From assembly GCA_900312665.1 (NCBI GenBank), contig ONZQ02000002.1, positions 1 to 64,000 on the forward strand: DNA of 64,000 nt, written 5' to 3'. The position numbers and the translations under genes were made by a program. Each line of letters begins with the position of its first letter. Position 1 is the stretch's first letter. A model generated the notes under the pieces. The model was not told where the DNA came from, searched no databases, and saw only the letters and a program-made list of their open reading frames with translations. This document shows, piece after piece, positions 10,600 to 20,849 of this stretch. Source of the stretch: Cephalotrichum gorgonifer (Eukaryota; Ascomycota; Sordariomycetes; Microascales; Microascaceae).

Positions 10600-11689
10600 T
10601 TAGCCTTGAAACGCCCGAAGCCATTTGGGCAGCTGTTTGTATACCTGTTGGGGCTGCATGGTGGAATAACCATACATGCCCTCAATCTCCCCATACATCG
10701 GCGGCTGCGCCTGGCCGTATGGCGCAGAAGGCCCAGTCTGTACCTGCCCCGAGTACATATTTGATTGCCGATAATCTTGATCTGGGCCCATGGCATGGCC
10801 GGCGAGACCGTAATCAGCCGGGCCCATAGCGTGCGATGATGCGGAGTGGCCCGGTTGGGCCAGATTTGCGTGCTGGCCGGGGAGCTGGGAGGTGCCAGGA
10901 GGCGCAACGGGAATCCCCTGGGCGCCGGCGTTGGGCTGTGCGGCTGCGCGTTTAGCATGTGCGGAGGCCTCCTCGCGGGGGACAATGTCAATTAGAAAGT
11001 CAAACATGTCCGACTTGCTCAGGGCGGAGGCGATGTCTGACCGTTGGAGAGTTCGGCGTTTGTTCTCCTCCGCATGAATCCAGGCTCGCATGGTGAGCTC
11101 CGTGATGAAGATGTCACAGCCTTTCGCAAACAGGATCGGGGCCTCGGCGGATATCATCTTGACGTCAGGGTCTGCCTTCATGACTTTCTTTATCCGCGCG
11201 AGTGGCAGCTGATGAAGCTTGTAGTCATGGGTGTCGCTTTCCAGATGGTTGATGGTGTGTTGCCAGTAGGTTGTTAAGATGTCCTTGTACTGGCCGGTGA
11301 GTCCTTGATGCACCTAGTCGCATCGTCTACATCAGCACAGCACTCTTCCAGTTTAGGTACATGGGGGAGCTATTAGAGAGATAGAAATCTACCTACATTC
11401 GCCCATGGCCCCGTGTATAGATCTGCTGGGGCAAAACCCTTCGCGGCAAGCTGCAAACACAGTCAGTGAAGCCCGCCAGTGGAGTGAAGTAGATCCTATC
11501 CACGTACGGCGGAACAGGCACCTACCGATCGCCTCGTGTTAGCTCATGTCAATATCATCTAATACAAGGGGGGGGGGGGGGGCTTGAAGGTATAGTCCTA
11601 CCGTAGTGGCCTCCCTGAGTGGTATCATAGACAGCCTGCTGTCGGTTGTCTTGGGAGTGCGAAGATGTCGCGGCGTGTTGTGGGTCCAT
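10600..11689 (-). CDS. HAP5: CCAAT-binding factor subunit Hap5/HapE (NF-YC)
   Basis: Four exons: 11689-11602, 11521-11508, 11450-11397, 11313-10600; CDS 870 nt, 289 residues. The histone-fold core is unmistakable: HQLPLARIKKVMKADPDVK, then MISAEAPILFAKGCDIFITE, and RRTLQRSDIASALSKSDMFD. The tail is a Gln/Pro/Gly-rich low-complexity domain. Hap5 dimerises with Hap3 and, with Hap2, binds CCAAT boxes; in moulds the complex works with HapX in iron and redox control. The second exon is only 14 nt, supported by a good branch site (gctaac) and gtag acceptor on one side and a gtacgt donor on the other; its four residues are less certain than the rest. Intron 1 carries a run of 15 G (plus strand, 11568-11582). 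Confidence 0.93.
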
Positions 11690-12170
11690 TATGATGGTTG
11701 TCAAAGTATCACGAGACAAGAGATTCAGCTGTTGTGAGATGATGATAATCCGCGACGGGCGTGAGCTACTGGTCTAGAAGTATATATAACTGTGTGACTT
11801 GCGGCTGATGGGAGAAAATGGGATAAATGGGATCCGTTTCTTTCGGGCGCGCTTCGTGAGGTCGGTCCGGTCTGCTTGGGTTGGTCGGCTTATCCATAGC
11901 ACAGCCCAACCACCGTGGTACGGTGTGATGACGAATGATGGTCGCTGTAATTCAACCGAATATGTTCCGATATGTACCCACCCGCTGGTGACCACACTCC
12001 GATTACAATTGAATGGACTTGCCCACGCCCCACCCGCCGACGAGCTCAAAATTTGAAATTGTTCTGCTTTTGTCTTTCTCTCCCAGAGAAACTTCTCTCA
12101 ACCTCCCAAGAAGCGCAAGAAAGGTGTTTTAATCCTTACTTGAATTCCGCTTCACCCCGCCACAGCCACC
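11690..12170. other. Divergent intergenic region, HAP5 / FCF2
   Basis: Shared upstream region of HAP5 (-) and FCF2 (+). No ORF or RNA gene can be supported. A pyrimidine-rich stretch lies close to the FCF2 start (about 12065-12130). Confidence 0.6.
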
Positions 12171-12976
12171 ATGGATTTGTCTGGCCTCGCCGTAGATGAG
12201 CTACTGCGAACAGCGGAGCAACGTCTCTCGCAAAGTTCATCAGAGAGTGGTCGCCAAACCGACTTGGTCAATGGCGCACTCAAACCTGAGCAACCCGCGA
12301 CCGGGGATGAAGTCAAACGTCTGGCAGCAACAGCCAAGCTAGAAACTAGGGTCGTGTCTACCAAATCCAACCGCAAGGTAAGCAAACAGCCCTTGCAAAT
12401 CATGTTCCAGGGCGTCGTCGACCGCGTTTGATGATGAGAATCAACTTTACATCTGATGCCGAGGTGAACCCGTCTTGGGCTTCACCTCGGCTCCAATCCA
12501 TGATGTTCCTATATCATAGTTACTCTGAAACCGCTTCGTCGCTTCCATTTCCCTGGCCCGACCGCTATCTCTTTCCGGGCGCCGTATTAATTTGAAACTT
12601 CTCCTAGACCGAGTCAGACAATGCTGGTCCAGGATGGTTTGGCCTTCCCAAGACGCAGCTCACCCCTGCCCTTAGGCGTGACTTCCAAGTCCTCCGTCTT
12701 CGTGGTGCTCTCGACCCAAAAGTCCATTACAAGAAATCTGCCTCGAAATCACAGTTCCCGCGATACTCGCACGTGGGAGAAGTAGTCGAGGGTCCCACAG
12801 AGTTCCACAGTGCTAGACTGACCAAGCGCGAACGTAAGACCACGTTTGCTGAAGAGGTGCTCTCCGCACGAGGATTAAAGGACAGGTCGAAGATGAAGTA
12901 TTCCAGCATACAAGAACGGAAAACAAGCGGCAAGAAGGCGTACTATAAGGCTACCCGCCGCCGAACTCGCACATGA
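12171..12976 (+). CDS. FCF2: rRNA-processing protein Fcf2
   Basis: Two exons, 12171-12377 and 12608-12976; CDS 576 nt, 191 residues, close to the yeast protein. The C-terminal Fcf2 domain is clear: GPGWFGLPKTQLTPALRRD, then LRLRGALDPKVHYKK, FPRYSHVGEVVEGPTEF, and a very basic end (GKKAYYKATRRRTRT). Fcf2 acts in the nucleolus in early pre-18S rRNA cleavage at sites A0-A2 of the small-subunit processome. The single intron (12378-12607, 230 bp) is three to four times longer than other introns in this window, and phase is 0 on both sides. Confidence 0.92.
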
Positions 12977-13554
12977 AATCCTATCTTCCTACAGGGTCTT
13001 GGCATTTCGGCGTTTGGTAGCATATGGGAACCAATATCATGAGCGACTCTTTTTTGTCTTTAGCGGAGTAGGGTTAGGTTGTTACGATTATGATGTCTGT
13101 GGTACCAGGCTCGTTGGTGTTCGTGAGTATATACGACCCTTGAAATCTTGACTTGATTAATGCCTTCCATTCCCAACACCCGCCACTGTATCCGCAATGT
13201 TCTCTCGCGGCGCCGAACAGCCACAAATTCCTACGCATAATAGCGAACCCCCCTGTAACATGTGATTCAAGTGATTATTGGCCAAATCACTAGAGAGGCT
13301 TTCCCAGCAGCCATGCTTGTATTAATGGCCTACTTCAGAATACATGTAGCGTTATAATACTAGTAGATAGTAGATTCTCTTGTTCGTTGATGTGTGTGTA
13401 GTTATGTGGTGGAGAGTGAAAACGGGCAGCAGTCATCTGCTTATGTCAGCCACCCGACGGACATAGTCCGGCAGCTTTTGTAGGAGGGCGAAAATCGAAA
13501 GCTACTACTCGGGGTCATTTTGCGTCCAAACCAACAATCTGTGGAAGGGCAACG
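12977..13554 (+). other. Intergenic, FCF2 3' end and uS10m promoter
   Basis: No gene visible. A palindromic stretch, gtgattattggccaaatcac at about 13271-13290, contains an ATTGG (inverted CCAAT). That is a possible Hap-complex site, but a single match proves nothing. Confidence 0.5.
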
Positions 13555-14530
13555 ATGGCGTCAATACCAGCGGCTTCAGTCCTTTTTCGGCGGGTGCAAT
13601 CTCTAAAGGCATGCCATCATCTAGCCCACAGCATGGTCTCTGCTAACAGATTTCAGTGTCGCGGTGTACCAACACTCCGAGCTGCCGCGTCGCTCTCAAC
13701 ACCTCAGCGACTGGCTGGATCACAGAGATTCTTGTACGTGCCAACGAAACCATGCTGCCTGTTCCAAATAGATTTACTTATTACCAATGCAGCTCCGAGA
13801 ACGCCACACGGCTCTCCGATAAGACCGGTGCGAGTGCGAAGGCGAAGGCGAGCCACGACAATGCCACCGAGGCCCCCGTTTTAAGATATCCGAGGAGCGT
13901 ACAGGCGCTGTACCTCCGGCCTCTACGGCGGCAGACAGAATACGGCATACCTTCGTGCGATCTCCAGCTTCGATCATACAGCGTACGGAGCCTCGAGTTC
14001 TTTGCCGACTTTGCCCTGCGGGCCGCGTACTACCTAAACCTTCCCGCGTTTGGGCCTGTCCCCCTGCCCCGAATCACGGAACGATGGACCGTCCCTAGGA
14101 GTAGTTTTATCTTCAAGAAGTCACAGGAGAACTTCGAGAGGATCACCCTACGGCGCCTAATACAGATCCGCGACGGGAATCCCGAGACGGTCCAGGTGTG
14201 GCTGGCGTTCTTGCAGAAGCACGCATACGCGGGTGTTGGCATGAAGGCAAACATGTGGGAATTTAGCAAGCTCGGTCAGTCTCGTCCTTTCCTGCCGCTC
14301 TCCCTCTTTCCCACGATCCTTTTCGCTTCAAATGCGTGCTCTTGTCTATCGGCTACTAATGCGGCACCATTACTACAGGTATGGGTCAGGCTATGAAAGA
14401 CAGCGAGGCAGAGGCGGTTAAGGAATTGGAGGGAAGCTGGGCTCATATTGGGCAAAGCCGTAGCCTGGGATCGCGACAGGCTGTCGAAGAGCGCCTGAGG
14501 AAAGAACGGGCTCGGCCCATGGGCTCCTGA
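13555..14530 (+). CDS. RSM10: Mitochondrial 37S ribosomal protein S10 (uS10m)
   Basis: Three exons: 13555-13733, 13793-14274, 14379-14530; CDS 813 nt, 270 residues. The first 50 residues are rich in Arg/Ser/Ala and almost free of acidic residues, as in a mitochondrial targeting peptide. The uS10 domain follows: RRQTEYGIPSCDLQLRSYSV, ALRAAYYLNLPAFGPVPLPR, ERWTVPRSSFIFKKSQENFE and the RRLIQIRDG strand. uS10m belongs to the head of the small mitoribosomal subunit. The fungal extension after the core (VGMKANMWEFSKLGMGQAMK) is present. Intron 2 has a ctactaat branch site before its acceptor. Confidence 0.93.
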
Positions 14531-14871
14531 GATGTCGCATGATTCTGTCGAGGCGCGGACAAGCCGTGCTCTCGCCCATCATTGCACTCACGGGTGAATA
14601 TGTAGTGTAGGATGCGTGTAGATTTAGTGGCAGGAATATCCTAGAGACTGGTTTCGAGAACGTAGTTTCAAGCTATCAACTTCCGTCCTGGGGATCTTAC
14701 TTGGATAGGCGGCTCGTTCTTAGCAAATACTCGATAATGGAATTTCATTAAAAAAAAAAAAAGTGACAACCACCAATTTCTACCCCCATCAAATCCGGGG
14801 TGTTCATTCTTATCCGTACCATAATACCCATCAACCCAACGACGGCCTTGTCCGTCCCATATCTCATTCCG
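14531..14871 (+). other. Intergenic, uS10m to MSW1
   Basis: Short spacer with a run of A at about 14749-14762. The frame of the next gene is open from 14800, so part of it may be coding if the upstream ATG is used. Confidence 0.5.
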
Positions 14872-16278
14872 ATGTCGCCGAGGACAATAATACAGCCGTC
14901 CCGGCTTTCCAGAGGTGTCCGGCGCTGGGCCCAGGCCCGCCACTTCAGCGACCGTCGGGTGATCTTCTCTGGTATACAGCCTACCGGAACACCTCATCTT
15001 GGGAATTATATCGGCGCTATACACCGCTGGGTCCGCCTCCAGGATGAACCAGGCGAGGTTTCGGATCTGATATATTCCGTGGTCGACCTCCATGCCATAA
15101 CTATGCCAATATCTCCCGAGGTGCTCCGGCGTCACCGGAGGGAGGCGATGGCCTCCCTCCTGGCCGCCGGCATCGACCCCGATCGTTCGACCTTGTTCTA
15201 CCAGTCGGCCGTACGTCATGCATTGGCATAGCCACCTCTGCGCCCTACACTGACTAGCACCCTTCGTATACTATGCATTGGCTAATCCCGGCGCCGTCCA
15301 GATACCAGCCCACTCAGAGCTGATGTGGATCTTGGCCTGTAGAGCATCCACGGGCTACCTCTCTCGCATGACGCAGTGGAAGGTTAGTTGATGTTCACCA
15401 TCTCATCTGTCTTTGGCCGTATATCGATGCTAGTCTACGTGCCCACGGTCTAATCTGTCAACAGTCCAAATTATCGGTGGCGTCGTCGACAACCCTTTTT
15501 GACGAAGACGTGAGATCGTCATTGAAACTTGGCCTTTTCTCCTATCCGGTCCTGCAGGCCGCAGACATCTTGCTATACAGGTACGAGGATCCCCGACCTC
15601 ATCCCCCATCGTCTCATGCTGACCTTGTGCCACCCAAGAGCAACCCATGTCCCCGTTGGAGACGACCAGCGCCAACACCTTGAATTTGCAAGGGAGTGCG
15701 TGTCCAACTTCAACAGCACGTACGGCAAGCACCTCGTCTCACCAACCACACTCTCCTGTGAGTATGGGCCCCGCCCCACCCGGCATATATAGGGGCGGTA
15801 ACTAAACTCTACAGCACCTGAATTACGCGTCATGTCCCTGCAGAACCCTGCTCAGAAGATGTCCAAATCGGACAAGAGCCACTGGTCGCGGATATTGATC
15901 ACAGATACACCCGAGGAAATCAACAAGAAGGTAATGGGCGCCGTGACTGACAGCGAGAATTATGTATCATATGACCCCGCCGCTCGTCCTGGCGTCTCCA
16001 ATCTCCTGCGCCTTCTCTCGTACTTCGACAGCGGTAGTCGGACGCCAGAGCAGCTGGCAGCCGAGCTTTCCTCCGAGAATGCAGGACTGGGCGTGCTCAA
16101 GCAAAGCGTATCGGAATCCATCATTGCCGCGATGTCCGGCATTAGAGAACGGTACCTACAATTGCTCGCCGAGGATGGCGGAGGGTTCATCGACCACGTA
16201 GCAAGAGAGGGTGCACGGAAAGCCCAGCTGAGGGCAGACGAAACTATGGCCATCGTGAGGGAAGCGGTTGGGCTCTGA
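14872..16278 (+). CDS. MSW1: Mitochondrial tryptophanyl-tRNA synthetase
   Basis: Five exons: 14872-15210, 15302-15382, 15465-15580, 15639-15757, 15815-16278; CDS 1119 nt, 372 residues. Class I synthetase signatures are present: GIQPTGTPHLGNYIGAIHRW (HIGH-type motif), LIYSVVDLHAITMP, FSYPVLQAADILLYR, ATHVPVGDDQRQHLEFARE and the KMSKSD loop (QNPAQKMSKSDKSHWSRI). It charges mitochondrial tRNA-Trp. The N-terminus (SPRTIIQPSRLSRGVRRWAQ) is basic and fits a mitochondrial presequence. An in-frame ATG at 14800 would add 24 hydrophobic residues; the 14872 start gives the more typical presequence. It converges with the importin gene. Confidence 0.94.
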
Positions 16279-16577
16279 CCAGTGGTGGTATTGCTTGCCT
16301 TGCTATTTACCAAGTCCTGGCTTCTCTGTTTCTTGTAAGACTAGCGCGAATCTGCGATTTTGAAGAGATCCCCTGACAGACGTTGCCACGGGGAGCGCGT
16401 CGTAATAATATCTCCCAGTCACCCATGGGTTTTCATGTAGTATAGCTGAATTTACTCCCCCTAGACAACACCCAAAACTCTCTCGCTACCTGGTTGGTCA
16501 TTCTTGACCCTCGCAAGCTATCACAATGTTAGCCAATCGCCGACTCACTGGCGCTGGCCTTAGAAAGGATTGTCGTC

Positions 16578-19500
16578 TTACCTAACTACCTTCCGCATGA
16601 ACGATAGCTTCTCCTGCTCTGAAACACTTTTGTCGGGGAAAGTTGGGTGGAAGAGCGCGGCATGTATCCAGCTTTGGGTCGATGGATGTGACGATGCCAA
16701 TTTCTTGAGGGGCTCGCTGAGCTTATCTAGCTCGCTTCGAGAGGCATTACCGCCGATATTTCTGATCAAGGATAGGGTCACTGCGGGTCCCATCTCCACC
16801 ATGGCTTGGTTCACAAGGTCCTGGCACTCCAGATTTCGCGGCTTATGAGATACAAAGGTTGCCTATATCCTGTCAGCGGCAAGGGCCAGATATGAGCACC
16901 AGATAAGCTTCGCAAGACGCGGCTGCCCGCCCTACTCACCCAAAACTCCGCAGCTGTTGCTTTGGGGAGCGGTTCTTTGCCATCAAGTACCCCGAGTGTA
17001 AAGGAGAAGAAAAAGGCAAGCGACTCTCTTTGTTGAGGCTGTAGTATCACGCTGGGGTCTTTTATGAAGAGCCTACAGACAAAGTCGATGCCGTTTTGCG
17101 ATAATTCGGTATCCGAGTCGGGAGCTGAGACTGTTAGCATAGATTGAAATCTGACGAGGCAAGAGTTTCGTACCTGGAAGTTCACGCATGAGACCGATGA
17201 CCCATGCCATAAGACTGGCCATGATATCTTGCCATCCGGGAATCTTGGGTGACCTCGAGCTAACGAATGAGCAAGCTGCGCTCACTAAAGCCCCGATCCT
17301 GGGTGTAGAGAGCCTGTGACGTGTCAGGTAGTTACAAACCACGTCTGGCGCGAATACAAACGGCCCAGGCGAGGACTCTGCGAAGCCCGCCCTGAAAATG
17401 CTGCAAATAATTTCAACCATCTCTCCATTGGCCGGGAATGCCATCTGTAACTCTGATACGACAGCGATGATTCGTGTTTGTAAGGGTACCAACTGCCCCA
17501 AATTGTGAACGCGGGCGCGCTCGAGGTCATCGGAATCAATATCGACCGGGATATCCGTCGCTGCTTGCAAACCTTTTCCAATGCTGACGAGGCACCGAAG
17601 GACTCGAATGCTCGCATGCGCCGGAATTTCGCCCGAAGGCACGTCGGCTAGACACCGGCTTCCGCAGCGATAGAGACGAGAGTCGCTACCGGCGAGTCCT
17701 GGGTTGTTCACGGCTACAAGGCACGCTTCTGCATCTCCGAACAGTATGTCGAGCAGCTGGTGAACTGCCGACACACGCGCCCCTTCGTTGTCGAGGGCCT
17801 GGATCACCGCAGCTATGGCACCGACGATTCGCTCGTTGGCGAGGCAGTCGAGTTGTCGCTGGGTAGCAAGTGTTCGATACTCGGCGAGAAAAGTACCCGC
17901 CTCCGAAACTAGCGCCGACCTGCATGACCTGCAAAGTCTATGGATCGACTTAGACGCTGGTCCTCCCAATAGTGGGTCATCCATCACCGAGAATAAGAGG
18001 TTGAGGGCATTCGGCAGGCTTGACGTATCCCGCTCGAAGTAGTCTGCATACTTCTCGATGAGAGCGATGCAGGACTGCCGTGTTCGCATTGGTACCGTGG
18101 CATCGCCCGGCTGCACCATGCTGAAGAATGTCGGGGAGAAGACGGCACTGAGATACTCGTCGTAAGTGGGATCCCCTGCTACGCAGTCTGCTATCGCTCC
18201 AAGGCAGAATGCCGCTGCTTCGAGATCGACCCACAGCGTGCCGGCTAGAGCTTGCAGGACAAGGTCCGTGAGTCTAGACACAAGATCCTTGCCAGATATC
18301 GCATACGTTGCTTGTAGGAGGTCGGCGACGTCCTTCCTCGCGTCGACGAATCCCTCGCGGTCGGTAGAATCCCAGTCCGAGAAAACATCAGGAGGAGGAA
18401 ACTTGATTTTGAGGTATGCAGAATGTACCGCTCTGTTGGAATATTCCTTGACGCGGTGGATGGGCTGACTTTGACTCGTATCATCGGAGGATACATGGTC
18501 GGCCAAAGCTTCCACGACCGTTGACCAGAATTCAACGGCGGGGACGAAGATGCGATCCTCAGCTACGGGGTGTCCCTTTACCTCCAGGAGCCCGCATAGC
18601 TGCTCTAAAAGGTGGTGGGAGCGGTCATCGTGGGTGTCCGACAATAAGGTATCGATGTGAGACTCTCCTAGTGCCAATATGAAGAGGTCAAACTGAACGC
18701 ATTCAAAACTGTCGTCGCCCTGGATCAGGCGGTTATAGTGATCGTGCCCCAATGGTGCCTTGCAAAAGTCCAAGAGCATGGTGATGTGTTGGCGTGTCAA
18801 GAACCCCTGGTGGCTAGATAGCAGTTCCGAGAATAGCTCCATGGATGATGTGAAGATCTCGCTCGAAAGCGAGACCACTTCCAGTACAATAGGTAAGAGG
18901 CTGCGTAAGGGGTCCAGGAGGGGATCGCCTAGCGAGAAGAAGCGGTGAGAAAAGGCGACCCATGCCTATGGAAGAGAAGGGTTCGTAGTTAGAGCACAAT
19001 AGACTCAGTTAAGCATGCCAACAGCGACACGCGAAGGGCTTATGTGAGCCAGGAATATATACCAGAAGACATTTAACCGAGCTCTGCTTTAGTGAGAGCT
19101 CTGGTGGAGTGACCCCCGAGCCCGGGCCCAGCCCGGCCGATATCAGGGCGGCTGCGTCATGCACCGAGTCACGGATACATTGATAGGTTTCTAGGCTTCT
19201 CAGGGTGAGGATGCCAAGCCGGACGATGTGGAGTTTAGAGTCACCTACTGCTCTGCTGAATTCACGTCCACCTTGCCGGCCTCGTCGATCAGGTCAGTTG
19301 CAAACACAATAGCGGTCTCCAATATCCGCGGTTCGAAAGCCGGCTGGACACTCCAAAACTCGGCGATTTCATCGGTGCTGGCGTGTCGTCGAAGATAGAG
19401 GCTACAAAGAAGCCGGCGGAGACAGGGGTGTCCGCGGGTCGGGAAGTGGAGGAAGAAGATGACCAGGGCGGATGAGAGCTTTCGGGTGACGAGACTACTG

Positions 19501-20003
19501 GAGCCATCCACTGCGGACTCCACGAGCCACCCTAGGATACTGCTAAAGAGTTCGTCGGCGTCTTCGGGTTTGAGTGACGCGCTTCATGAACAATCCTCTG
19601 TCAACGCAGCCTATACGTCGACGGGAATACGGAACGGGAGCTATTGTGACATGGGGGGTGACATGGCGTGCATACCTGTCTGTGTTTAGCTTGACCATGA
19701 GCGTGAGCGCGCCGAAAAACCTGACCTTTTCGCTTGGTCGGGATAACAGTTCACGGGCAAGGATCCATGCTTGAGGCGACTTCTGCAGACGCTGCAGTAC
19801 CTCCTGGATGCTCGCAACTACAGCCGGGGACACGGGGTCATAGAGCCTAAGGATCAGCTATGATGAACTTTAGGTCAGCGAGTCTAGGGTGCATGAGTAC
19901 TCGAGCTGAGGCGAGCGACGGGGAGGGAAAAAATCGAGGCCTCACTTACGCTTTCAACCTCGGCGATGGAGGTTGGTTCCTGGATGGCAATATCATCCGA
20001 CAT
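16578..20003 (-). CDS. Importin-beta family karyopherin, importin-13/Kap122-like
   Basis: Seven exons: 20003-19950, 19857-19676, 19581-19249, 19198-19063, 18965-17174, 17124-16940, 16862-16578; CDS 2967 nt, 988 residues, all phases consistent. It is all-helical in appearance, as expected for HEAT-repeat karyopherins. The N-terminal part matches an importin N-domain pattern (KSPQAWILARELLSRPSEKV, RFFGALTLMVKLNTDR). A later block (MELFSELLSSHQGFLTRQHI) also looks like the importin-13 / yeast Pdr6-Kap122 group, which carries proteins such as TFIIA and Ubc9 in a Ran-dependent way. The exact ortholog was not tested, so no symbol is given. It diverges from AMPP across an 846 bp region. Confidence 0.8.
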
Positions 20004-20849
20004 CGTGGGACCGAGCGGTAGCACTTGGGCAAGATTGGTTGCTGCTTGCCGTCTCACTCGAATAGTTGCGAGTATCGGGCGTTCGCTGTCTCCCTAAGGA
20101 AGAGAGGCAAGGAAAGAGGGTGGGATGAGGGCAAGGTAATAAGATGGATGTCGCCTTTGTTGAGTATTAGTCTATACTCTTACGAGTACATAACAGCCGT
20201 ATCCGGGATGGGAGATTCTACTTTGAGCGGGATGGAGCTCTTTAATTCCTGCTCGTTCAGGTAGGTAGGTTGAAGGTGGGGGCGGGGAGTTGGATGTCGT
20301 GGTACTCGTACATTTGCCCTCATTCGGGATAGATCCTTTGCTCACTCGTGTAACAGGCGACAGTGATTGCACTATTAAGCACACTATTAAGCACTTTGCA
20401 CCCGACATGCTGCGCAAGATCCCCTGTGCCACTATTCGGAAAAGTTTAAGGCCCAATCAATAGTTATTTCCAGCCCTCCCTTTCCAGCTTCATCGGGCTT
20501 AAGGTAGGTCCATGCCCGTACCTGTACTTGTATAAAGTGTACAAGTGATTGTACATGTATTATTAGGAGGGTCCATTCTGCTGGGCAAAAATGTGGTGTT
20601 CCTGAGGCAACTCAACTGCTCCTGCCAGTGTGGTCCCTACCTGATAGCTCCCAAGCTACGTAATAGTACATTGTACTTGTCTCGTGTGTGTGCTCTAACG
20701 TAATCGACCTTCTATCCCTCAATACCTATCTTGGAGAGCCCCAGTCGCAAAGCACAGGACGAGGACACCTTAATGCTCCTTACCCCGCAACAAGCTCCAT
20801 CGCGATCACCTTCTCGCGCCAACTCTCGCCCCTCCCTGTGTGGTCCTGC
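20004..20849. other. Divergent intergenic region, karyopherin / AMPP
   Basis: No gene visible. It contains several gtac-rich palindromic words around 20518-20560 (gtacttgtataaagtgtaca, gtacatgtat), a class of motif that recurs in other intergenic regions of this window. Confidence 0.5.
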
